In this document: positions 1-5,294 of the stretch, one piece after another | Numbering within the stretch: the stretch's first letter is position 1 | Layout of the letters: every line of letters starts with the position of its first letter | NCBI GenBank assembly: GCA_003266065.1 | Contig: MUZY01000237.1 | Span: forward strand, 1 to 6,387 | Length of the DNA: 6,387 bases | From: Methanosphaera sp. rholeuAM130 | GTDB lineage: Archaea > Methanobacteriota > Methanobacteria > Methanobacteriales > Methanobacteriaceae | Direction: 5' to 3' | Program-made: the position numbers and the translations under genes | The notes under the pieces: model-generated | Seen by the model: the letters and a program-made list of their open reading frames with translations, nothing else | What the model was told of the DNA's origin: nothing | Database searches by the model: none

Positions 1-752
1 GTTTTACCGGTTCCAGGTGGTCCATGTAACAGTACTCCTTTAGGTGCGGATATTCCCAGCTGCTTGAAGAGTTCTGGTCTTTTAAGTGGAATTTCAACCA
101 TTTCTCTGATTTTTTTAACTTCGTTTTCCAGTCCACCGATGTCTTCGTATGATACGTCTATGAGGTTTTCAACTCCTTCGAATTTGCTTGGATCTACGGG
201 TTTGGTTTCCATTTCGATTTGTGTTGAGTCTGTGATTTTAACCGGACCTAAGGGCTTGGTGTTTACTACGGCCAGTTTTATTTCTCCAATGGATGCCATG
301 CCGGACATCATCTGGTTTAGGAGGTCGTCGAACATCATATTTGGTTTTGGGTGTGGTTTTCTTACGCCTGTTACTATGATGTCACCCTTGTTTACTATTC
401 TGTTTAGGAATACTCCGTTCAGATTTCCTTGTATTGCTATTTCCTGGTCTACCGGTGCTAATTTTACTTTTTTTGCTTCTTTGATTTGTGCAGGCCTTAT
501 TGTTACTTCTTCACCGATTGAAGTTCCGGCATTTCTTCTTAGGTAACTGTCTATTCTCAGTATACCTAGGCTGACATCTGATTGGGATGCTATTACTGTT
601 GCTGTTGTGATTTTGTTTCCTTCTATTTCGATTACATCTCCATCTTTAAGGTTTAAGTCTTCCATACATTTAGGGTCTATCCTTGCGACAGAACGACCTA
701 TGTCAGATTGTGAAAATGCTTCTGCTACTTTTAATTTTAATTCGTTTTCCAT
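1..752 (-). CDS. Cdc48/VCP-family AAA ATPase, N-terminal part (cut by window edge)
   Basis: This is the N-terminal part of an archaeal Cdc48/VAT-type AAA+ ATPase. The family forms cytoplasmic hexamers that use ATP to unfold and extract proteins, in archaea often feeding the proteasome. The 250 complete codons begin MENELKLKVAEAFSQSDIGR. Residues 1 to about 90 match the double-psi barrel of the Cdc48 N domain (DIGR, RID, DGDVIEIEG and LRIDSYLRRNAG are typical). Residues about 95-185 match the second N subdomain, and the first AAA module starts near 199 (DVSYEDIGGLENEV). The window ends inside Walker A (GPPGTGK at 244-250), so the rest of D1 and all of D2 lie outside. The start is the ATG at 750-752, with GGAGG at 762-766 on the minus strand, 9 bases upstream. 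Residues about 132-158 form a Met-rich stretch (PNMMFDDLLNQMMSGM) that seems extra compared with shorter archaeal relatives as I remember them. The family call is very secure. Confidence 0.96.
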   Translation of the reverse strand, partial: MENELKLKVAEAFSQSDIGRSVARIDPKCMEDLNLKDGDVIEIEGNKITTATVIASQSDVSLGILRIDSYLRRNAGTSIGEEVTIRPAQIKEAKKVKLAPVDQEIAIQGNLNGVFLNRIVNKGDIIVTGVRKPHPKPNMMFDDLLNQMMSGMASIGEIKLAVVNTKPLGPVKITDSTQIEMETKPVDPSKFEGVENLIDVSYEDIGGLENEVKKIREMVEIPLKRPELFKQLGISAPKGVLLHGPPGTGK

Positions 753-761
753 GGTATTTTT

Positions 762-766
762 CCTCC
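762..766 (-). promoter_or_regulatory. Ribosome binding site of the Cdc48 gene
   Basis: The minus strand reads GGAGG nine bases before the ATG at 750-752. It is a full Shine-Dalgarno core and fixes the start of the Cdc48 gene. Confidence 0.75.
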
Positions 767-891
767 GTTATTTATTTTATGAATAATGATTATGAATTTA
801 ATTAATCAACTAATAATTTCTTGGTTTATTTTAGCTAATGTTTATGATTTCTTTTATTTACTTTTTGTAATTATAAGTTTATTTCTTTTAG

Positions 892-899
892 TATATAAA
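892..899 (-). promoter_or_regulatory. Candidate TATA box for cdc48 (proximal)
   Basis: The minus strand reads TTTATATA, a perfect archaeal box A. Transcription would start about 25 bases downstream, near 870, giving a leader of roughly 115-120 bases. The bases upstream (TAGTAACC) are only a weak B-recognition element. In such AT-rich DNA a chance match is quite possible, and a second box lies at 1012-1019. Confidence 0.45.
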
Positions 900-940
900 G
901 GTTACTAAAATACAAAAAATTATATGAAAATTTATTTCGC

Positions 941-984
941 TAAATTGGACCATTAAACAATGGGATAGCCCATGACTTAAATTG
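941..984. repeat. Overlapping short inverted repeats flanked by TAAATTG direct repeats
   Basis: Plus-strand CCATT (950-954) pairs with AATGG (959-963) across AAAC. The same ATGG also belongs to ATGGG (960-964), which pairs with CCCAT (969-973) across ATAG, so the two hairpins exclude each other. TAAATTG occurs on each side, at 941-947 and 978-984. The island is richer in GC than the surrounding spacer. It could be a double operator or a switch in the cdc48 leader. The stems are only 5 bp, so the function is inference. Confidence 0.4.
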
Positions 985-1011
985 AAAGTTATCTAAAAAT
1001 TCTAAAAAAAT

Positions 1012-1019
1012 TATATAAA
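1012..1019 (-). promoter_or_regulatory. Candidate TATA box for cdc48 (distal)
   Basis: The minus strand reads TTTATATA here as well. If used, transcription would begin near 990 and the inverted-repeat island at 941-984 would fall at the 5' end of a leader of about 240 bases. It has no purine-rich element upstream and lies just downstream of the tyrA oligo-T tract, so it may simply be AT-rich spacer. Confidence 0.25.
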
Positions 1020-1028
1020 AATCAATGA

Positions 1029-1040
1029 ATAAAAAAAAGA
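1029..1040 (-). terminator. Oligo-T terminator of tyrA
   Basis: The A8 run at 1031-1038 reads as T8 on the minus strand, about 30 bases past the tyrA stop. A shorter T6 tract lies closer to the gene at 1060-1065. Archaeal transcription commonly stops at such T tracts without a hairpin. Confidence 0.5.
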
Positions 1041-1070
1041 GGTTTGGTTTATTATAAAGAAAAAAGTGAA

Positions 1071-2396
1071 TTATCTGATTTTTCCTCCAATGCCTTTAAG
1101 GTATTTTTCAACGATATCCCTGTCCTCCTTGTTAAAAGTCGTGTAATGGAATGTTAGACTTACCTGGTTGTCCCTGATTTGCTGTCCATGATATTCGTCT
1201 ATCAATTCAACGCTGACCACCTCATCAAGTCTATCCAATAAATCAAGAATTATGTCCTTGTCACAATCGTCATCCAATACTACTGACACATCAAAGGAAT
1301 ATAATTTCAGATTATCCTTTTTCCACTGGTATAACTCTTTGTCACTGAGTATTCTTACGTTGGATAACCTCAATTTAACGCTTTTATTGTTTTCATTCAG
1401 TATAACCGTTTTGGCATCGACATCTTCGACTATGCCCACATGAATATTGTGCGAGTACTGGTGTTCGAGACCGACTTCTTTGCCGATTGATTCGGTCAGG
1501 TAGTTTACTTCCCACGTCAATACGCTTATTGCCTTATCTGATCTACCGAGGGCTTCTTCGAATTCGTTTAGATGTTTTGCCGATTCGGTCATATTGTTGA
1601 CGAAAGAATCCACATCATCTTCATCAACATATCCTGCTAACTTGATGCTTTCTTCAATAAGTGCATTCCTTGCCATTGACGTTAAGCTATTTGATTTTTG
1701 AATGGAATAGTAGAGGTAAGGGTTTTGCGAAACAATACGGCTAATCATATCCAACATCAATGCATATATTGGGCTGGCAAATTCCCGTGACTTTTTGACA
1801 CTTATATCCAGCTTTTTGATGGTTGATGCAATGCTGATATATGAAAAATGTGTAAGCCCCTGGACAACACTCATAGTTTTATCGTGTTCTTCGGGAGTGC
1901 TGATTACAATATTTGTGCGCTTTTGCTTCAAATATTCTATAACTTTATCGTACCATGTGTCGCATCTATTTTCAAGTGGCGTTAAAATGACTACTTGACC
2001 GTCGATGTGTGGAACTCTGGGTCCAAACATTGGGTGGCATGGAAGTATTTCACAATCGGACGGAGTATATTTGAGCAACGCATTGGTAACGTCTATCTTT
2101 ACAGAGCTAACGTCTACTAACAGACATCCGGCAGGAGCATGCGGTGCAACTATTTTTATGGTATCAATCATATTCTCAATAGGTACACTAAATATGATTA
2201 TATCTGCATCGCTTACGGCTTTGATGTTGTCGTTTTCATAACTGGCTCCTATCTCTTCTGCAATCCTTTCACCATATTCCTTGTTTCGACTTGTGATTTT
2301 AACATTATAATTATCTTCAATTAATTTGCAGGCAATCCATTTACCCAGTCCTTTGCTTGCTCCTATAATTGTAATGTTAAGATTATCATTAGTCAT
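1071..2396 (-). CDS. tyrA: Prephenate dehydrogenase TyrA with C-terminal FDX-ACB-like domain
   Basis: TyrA oxidatively decarboxylates prephenate to 4-hydroxyphenylpyruvate with NAD(P)+, the committed step to tyrosine, in the cytoplasm. Residues 8-20 form the Rossmann dinucleotide loop (G12, G16, G18, then KW). HPMFGPR at 121-127 is the TyrA signature, whose His is catalytic. GLTHF at 180-184 fits the second substrate-binding His region, and helices follow to about 310. The enzyme core ends there. Residues 318-352 look like a small beta-rich segment, and 366-441 resemble the FDX-ACB domain of bacterial PheRS beta (FDVSVV, VELIDEYHGQQI, VSLTF, GGKIR). The 441-aa length fits archaeal TyrA, which I recall as about 435-440 aa. 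The ATG start has AGAGG (2408-2412) 11 bases upstream. The 52-base gap to the upstream 102-aa gene has no minus-strand T tract, so the two are probably co-transcribed. The enzyme call is secure; the C-terminal domain call is by eye. Confidence 0.93.
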   Translation of the reverse strand: MTNDNLNITIIGASKGLGKWIACKLIEDNYNVKITSRNKEYGERIAEEIGASYENDNIKAVSDADIIIFSVPIENMIDTIKIVAPHAPAGCLLVDVSSVKIDVTNALLKYTPSDCEILPCHPMFGPRVPHIDGQVVILTPLENRCDTWYDKVIEYLKQKRTNIVISTPEEHDKTMSVVQGLTHFSYISIASTIKKLDISVKKSREFASPIYALMLDMISRIVSQNPYLYYSIQKSNSLTSMARNALIEESIKLAGYVDEDDVDSFVNNMTESAKHLNEFEEALGRSDKAISVLTWEVNYLTESIGKEVGLEHQYSHNIHVGIVEDVDAKTVILNENNKSVKLRLSNVRILSDKELYQWKKDNLKLYSFDVSVVLDDDCDKDIILDLLDRLDEVVSVELIDEYHGQQIRDNQVSLTFHYTTFNKEDRDIVEKYLKGIGGKIR

Positions 2397-2448
2397 ACTT
2401 TATCTATCCTCTACTATTTTTTTGCTTATTTTTTATTTTTGTACCTTT

Positions 2449-2757
2449 TTATATTTCTATTATGGGCATTTCTTTCTTTGAATAGTATTGGGTGATGACA
2501 TTCATAAGTTCATCGAGTTTCTCATTTTCACATATTTTTCGAATCTTGTTTAATTCATCACTACTTTTCAGGTATATGCCCCTTCTTTTTGTCGGCTGTC
2601 CGTTCAGCGAGGGATTCAATTCTATGAATACGGTTTGACAGTTGTTGTGTGTCGGCGTTTTGACTATGTAAACACCATCGAGGGATGTTGATATTTTTTC
2701 CCATGGTGCTGCTTGTTCCACAGCTTTTACTAAATTTTGTCTTTGTTGTTTGTTCAT
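2449..2757 (-). CDS. Conserved-looking hypothetical protein, 102 aa
   Basis: I do not recognise this protein. It is small and soluble, with no signal peptide, membrane segment or cysteine pair (C40 and C75 are far apart). An N-terminal helix (about 2-16) is followed by a strand-rich middle (VYIVKTP, TVFIEL) with a basic loop PTKRRGIYLKS. Charged helices follow (SSDELNKIRKICENEKLDELMNVI, split by a turn), then a short tail ending PIIEI. The sequence looks like a real alpha/beta domain with ordinary codon use. The start is the ATG at 2755-2757. AGGTGA at 2771-2776 is 13 bases away, which is rather long, but no other in-frame start is nearby. A TATA-like box lies at 2809-2817. It is probably the first gene of an operon with tyrA and is divergent from the Pelota gene. 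Neither neighbour reveals its job. Confidence 0.75.
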   Translation of the reverse strand: MNKQQRQNLVKAVEQAAPWEKISTSLDGVYIVKTPTHNNCQTVFIELNPSLNGQPTKRRGIYLKSSDELNKIRKICENEKLDELMNVITQYYSKKEMPIIEI

Positions 2758-2808
2758 AATATTCTGTTGTTCACCTACATTGTTTGTAATACATTTTTTG
2801 TTTTTTTT

Positions 2809-2817
2809 AATATAAAA
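2809..2817 (-). promoter_or_regulatory. Candidate TATA box for the hypothetical-tyrA operon
   Basis: The minus strand reads TTTTATATT. A start near 2787 would give a leader of about 30 bases containing the AGGTGA ribosome binding site. Spacing and orientation fit, but local AT richness limits confidence. Confidence 0.45.
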
Positions 2818-2847
2818 GTATTACTATTATTTGAAATGATTATTACT

Positions 2848-2860
2848 GAAAAATTATATT
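2848..2860 (+). promoter_or_regulatory. Candidate promoter of the Pelota gene (BRE plus TATA box)
   Basis: A purine-rich GAAAAA runs directly into TTATATT, the BRE-TATA order of archaeal promoters. A start about 25 bases after the TATA centre falls near 2882, leaving a leader of some 16 bases that just includes AGAGG at 2886-2890. The stronger-looking TATATATAA at 2871-2879 is too close, because it would remove that ribosome binding site from the mRNA. Confidence 0.5.
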
Positions 2861-2885
2861 GCCTGTTAATTATATATAACAGAAT

Positions 2886-2890
2886 AGAGG
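2886..2890 (+). promoter_or_regulatory. Ribosome binding site of the Pelota gene
   Basis: AGAGG lies seven bases before the ATG at 2898 and supports that start. Confidence 0.6.
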
Positions 2891-2897
2891 ATTCATT

Positions 2898-3953
2898 ATG
2901 CAAATTAAAAATCAGGATAAGAAAATAGGATTAATTGAAGTAGTACCTGAAACACTCGATGATTTATGGCATCTATCACACATAGTGGAAATAAACGATT
3001 ACATATCTACATTAACCACGCGAAGAATACAGGATACAAACAGCGGAAAGACAAGAGCCGACAGAGGAGTCAAGAAAACGTTCTATCTTGGATTGCGTGT
3101 AGAAAAGATATCTTTTCACAAGTATACTGGGGTATTGAGATTCACGGGAATAATTGAATCGGGACCCGAAGATCTAATACCTCTTGGTTCACATCACACC
3201 ATAAATATGCAGATAAACAATAGCCTAAAAATCCAAAAGAAATGGAATAAATGGTCACTGGATAGGCTAACTCAAGCGGTAAATGCATCAAACAGGGCAA
3301 ATGAAATCATCGTGGCAATAGAGGATAACAATACCGAATTGGGTTTGATAAAACAGTATGGAATAGATTATGTAGGTCCTATAATCGGTGAGATAAGCGG
3401 TAAACAAAACATAGATAAAAGCAGGAAAGAGAAAATAAGACAGTACTATGAAGATATTACAAAACTGATTGGCCAACATATGCCCATAAATAAGCTAATC
3501 ATCATAGGTCCCGGATTTACCAAGAATGACTACTACAATTATCTGGAAGAGAAACATCCTGAACTGGCCAATAAGGCGGTACTTGAAAGCACAGGTGCAG
3601 GGGGACATGCAGGAATACAGGAAGTGCTTAAAAACGGGCTGATAGAAAACTTGACGAAAGATGCAAAAATAGCAACAGAAATATCCTCCGTAAATAGGTT
3701 GCTGGAAAATATTGGAAAATCATCAAATCTTGTAACCTATGGATTAAGTCAAGTAAACAATGCTGCAAATATGGGAGCGATAGAAAAATTGCTGGTAGTG
3801 GATGAACTGGTAAGACAAGACAATATACAAAGTATAATGAATACAACCGAGAATATGGGCGGAAGTATAGAGATAATTAGCAGTCAACACGATGGAGGAA
3901 AACAATTGGCTGCATTAGGTTCTATAGCTGCCTTTTTAAGATATCCCGTGTGA
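2898..3953 (+). CDS. pelA: mRNA surveillance / ribosome rescue protein Pelota (Dom34)
   Basis: Archaeal Pelota binds the empty A site of stalled ribosomes with aEF1-alpha in GTP form. Together with the ATPase ABCE1 it splits the subunits so that stalled mRNAs can be released. The 351-aa length is normal. Domain 1 (about 1-130) has the family pattern DDLWHLSHIVEIND at 21-34, then RFTGIIESGPEDL at 81-93. Domain 2 (about 135-255) contains GPGFTKNDYY at 204-213 and GGHAGIQEVL at 235-244. Domain 3 (about 260-351) contains TYGLSQVNNAANMGAIEKLL and ends with SSQHDGGKQLAALGSIAAF then LRYPV. The GGQ tripeptide of release factor aRF1 is absent, which separates Pelota from its paralogue. An endonuclease activity has been reported for an archaeal Pelota and later disputed; nothing here settles that. 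It is a single gene, divergent from the tyrA operon and followed by strong T tracts. Confidence 0.96.
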   Translation: MQIKNQDKKIGLIEVVPETLDDLWHLSHIVEINDYISTLTTRRIQDTNSGKTRADRGVKKTFYLGLRVEKISFHKYTGVLRFTGIIESGPEDLIPLGSHHTINMQINNSLKIQKKWNKWSLDRLTQAVNASNRANEIIVAIEDNNTELGLIKQYGIDYVGPIIGEISGKQNIDKSRKEKIRQYYEDITKLIGQHMPINKLIIIGPGFTKNDYYNYLEEKHPELANKAVLESTGAGGHAGIQEVLKNGLIENLTKDAKIATEISSVNRLLENIGKSSNLVTYGLSQVNNAANMGAIEKLLVVDELVRQDNIQSIMNTTENMGGSIEIISSQHDGGKQLAALGSIAAFLRYPV

Positions 3954-3975
3954 AAAAATTCATTCATCCGTTAAC

Positions 3976-4004
3976 TTTTTTTAAAACTTTTTTTTAGTTT
4001 TTTT
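3976..4004 (+). terminator. Triple oligo-T terminator after Pelota
   Basis: Three tracts of 7, 8 and 7 T (3976-3982, 3988-3995, 3998-4004) lie 22-51 bases after the stop, with no GC-rich stem. This is a typical archaeal intrinsic terminator, so Pelota is probably transcribed separately from the downstream membrane-protein gene. Confidence 0.7.
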
Positions 4005-4017
4005 GAAAATCAAATAA

Positions 4018-4029
4018 TTATATTTAAAT
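4018..4029 (+). promoter_or_regulatory. Candidate TATA box for the MraY-like gene
   Basis: TTATATTTAAAT resembles an archaeal box A. A start near 4050 would place the inverted repeat at 4059-4120 inside a leader of about 97 bases. Other AT-rich boxes occur at 4043-4053, so the assignment is tentative. Confidence 0.3.
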
Positions 4030-4058
4030 GTATAATAAACTAAAATATAATATAGTGA

Positions 4059-4120
4059 TAACAGTACTTATCATAAATAATAAAATAAATGATTGGTATT
4101 ATAGAAGTTATGTGCTGTTA
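4059..4120 (+). repeat. Inverted repeat in the leader of the MraY-like gene
   Basis: TAACAGTAC (4059-4067) can pair with GTGCTGTTA (4112-4120), nine base pairs including one G-U wobble. The 44-base AT-rich loop holds a smaller ATCAT/ATGAT pair. It ends 17 bases before the ribosome binding site, so it could be a leader RNA hairpin or a split operator. Its function is inference. Confidence 0.35.
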
Positions 4121-4136
4121 CATTAATAATTACGAA

Positions 4137-4143
4137 GGGTGAG
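4137..4143 (+). promoter_or_regulatory. Ribosome binding site of the MraY-like gene
   Basis: GGGTGAG matches the methanogen anti-Shine-Dalgarno (GGTGA core at 4138-4142), four bases before ATG 4147. It favours this start over the internal Met5 codon. Confidence 0.7.
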
Positions 4144-4146
4144 TAA

Positions 4147-5058
4147 ATGGAAATTTATATGTTATGGATAGTTGGATTGATACTTACTCTAATCTTAACG
4201 ACAATATTCACAGTATTGTTTACAAAAATCAAAGGAAACTTATTCGAAGATATTCGGGGTGGAATACCGAAAGGCGTAGGATTAGCACCATTTATAGTAA
4301 TGGTTCTATTGTTCCCTAAGCCATATAATTATCTGATTGGAATTATTGGGATAACCGCTTTTATCGATGACTTGATAGGACGTAAGAAGTTAACATCATA
4401 CCTTGAAGTAGGACAGTTGTTTAGAGGTCTGGGAATAATAATTGTAATGCTGTGGGGTTTTTATATAATGGGTCCAATAGCAATATTGGTGGCACTCATG
4501 GTACAAATATTCAATATTGCAGACATGGAACCTGGAGTCGCATGTATAACGGTATTGATAATGTCAATAGTATCCTTCACAATATTAATATTAATGCATT
4601 CATCATCATACTATCTTCCTGTACTCCTATTTGTAATCTGTCTAGGATACATTTCACAGGACTACTCTGGATATATCATGATGGGAGAGGTTGGTAATCA
4701 TTCCTTTGGAGTTGCACTCGGTATATGTTTCGCATTGGTTTCATCAGTACTTGCAAAGGCAATATCCCCAGTTATGTTCTATCCTGTGGGATTCATACTG
4801 ATGATAATACTGTTCTTATTGACGGCTATGCTTATAGCATATTTAAGAAGAGAAACATTATCATATTATCTTGAAAGATATCTGGGTATTGAAAATCCAA
4901 ACTTTGGAGATTTTGTAATGGATGTCCTGACCGGTGGAGGATTGGGAGATCTATTTAGAAAATTAATATTGGGAGATAAACAGATAACAGTAACAAATTC
5001 CTTGGCAATTGCTTTAGGTGCTAGAAGATTAGTGTATAATCCAGTCAAAGCCAGTTAA
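4147..5058 (+). CDS. MraY-like membrane glycosyl-phosphotransferase (glycosyltransferase family 4)
   Basis: The family transfers a sugar phosphate from a UDP-sugar to a polyprenyl phosphate at the membrane, starting lipid-linked glycan synthesis. In Methanobacteriales a likely role is pseudomurein or another envelope glycan; this is inference, because no cell-wall gene is adjacent. The 303-aa protein has about eight hydrophobic segments between residues 5 and 232. Family motifs in order are RGGIPKGVG at 37-45, IDDLIGRKKL at 73-82 (D74-D75, the conserved DD pair), FNIADMEPGVA at 122-132 in place of NxxDGxDGLA, and MGEVGNH at 179-185 in place of GDxGS. The last motif thus has Glu181 where MraY has a Mg-binding Asp. 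Residues 233-303 form a soluble tail (LTGGGLGDLFRK) where the MraY histidine loop is not visible. The gene seems to be monocistronic. Family membership is firm; the substrate is unknown. Confidence 0.82.
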   Translation: MEIYMLWIVGLILTLILTTIFTVLFTKIKGNLFEDIRGGIPKGVGLAPFIVMVLLFPKPYNYLIGIIGITAFIDDLIGRKKLTSYLEVGQLFRGLGIIIVMLWGFYIMGPIAILVALMVQIFNIADMEPGVACITVLIMSIVSFTILILMHSSSYYLPVLLFVICLGYISQDYSGYIMMGEVGNHSFGVALGICFALVSSVLAKAISPVMFYPVGFILMIILFLLTAMLIAYLRRETLSYYLERYLGIENPNFGDFVMDVLTGGGLGDLFRKLILGDKQITVTNSLAIALGARRLVYNPVKAS

Positions 5059-5073
5059 AAACAAGAATATTTG

Positions 5074-5103
5074 TTCATTTTCAAATGAATGACTACTTTT
5101 TTT
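5074..5103 (+). terminator. Hairpin plus oligo-T terminator of the MraY-like gene
   Basis: TTCATTT (5074-5080) pairs perfectly with AAATGAA (5083-5089) across two bases, and a T7 run follows at 5097-5103, then a long T-rich tract to about 5150. It begins 15 bases after the stop codon. The two-base gap is tight, so the outer pairs form best. The T-rich tract alone would probably be enough to terminate. Confidence 0.6.
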
Positions 5104-5250
5104 CTTCTCTTTTTATTTTAAATTATCTTTTATTTAATTTCATTTTTTGGTTTATTTCATCATTTTCTGGTTAATCCTATCTTTTCTCTTTGTGTTATAA
5201 TTGTATTCACTACGTTCATATTGGTTTTTCAACAAAGTATAATAAACATC

Positions 5251-5282
5251 TCTTTTTAACTGTAACAATTCCCTTAAAAAGA
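5251..5282 (-). terminator. Stem-loop terminator after mtaA
   Basis: TCTTTTTAA (5251-5259) and TTAAAAAGA (5274-5282) form a perfect nine-pair inverted repeat with a 14-base loop. It starts 12 bases beyond the mtaA stop. Read on either strand it has a T5 run, so it could stop mtaA transcription and back up the terminator of the converging gene. Confidence 0.5.
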
Positions 5283-5294
5283 AGTTGGTGGGGG

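Larger units (their letters stand above)
753..1070. other. AT-rich intergenic region between the tyrA 3' end and cdc48
   Basis: These 318 bases hold no convincing gene. I found no open frame with a ribosome binding site and no tRNA-like fold. Both flanking genes are on the minus strand, so the right end should carry the tyrA terminator (the A8 run at 1031-1038, read as T8) and the remainder the cdc48 promoter and leader. Two minus-strand TATA-like boxes are visible (892-899 and 1012-1019). Between them lies a small GC-richer island (941-984) with two overlapping short inverted repeats bounded by TAAATTG direct repeats. Confidence 0.7.

Noticed and set aside
64..546. Plus-strand open frame of 160 codons
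   Set aside because: It lies antisense to the Cdc48 gene, whose minus-strand translation matches the family throughout. The plus-strand product has no recognisable pattern and no ribosome binding site.
1252..2324. Several plus-strand open frames of 61-78 codons inside tyrA
   Set aside because: They are antisense shadows of a clearly coding minus-strand gene and lack ribosome binding sites and recognisable content.
2871..2879. TATATATAA as the Pelota TATA box
   Set aside because: A start about 25 bases downstream would fall at the ATG and exclude the AGAGG at 2886-2890 from the mRNA. The BRE-TATA at 2848-2860 fits better.
2898..3953. Release factor aRF1 instead of Pelota
   Set aside because: No GGQ or NIKS-type motif is present, and the C-terminal pattern ending in LRYPV is that of Pelota.
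5059..5294. Possible small gene or ncRNA in the convergent spacer
   Set aside because: The stretch is T-rich, holds terminator-like repeats for both flanking genes, and shows no start with a ribosome binding site on either strand.
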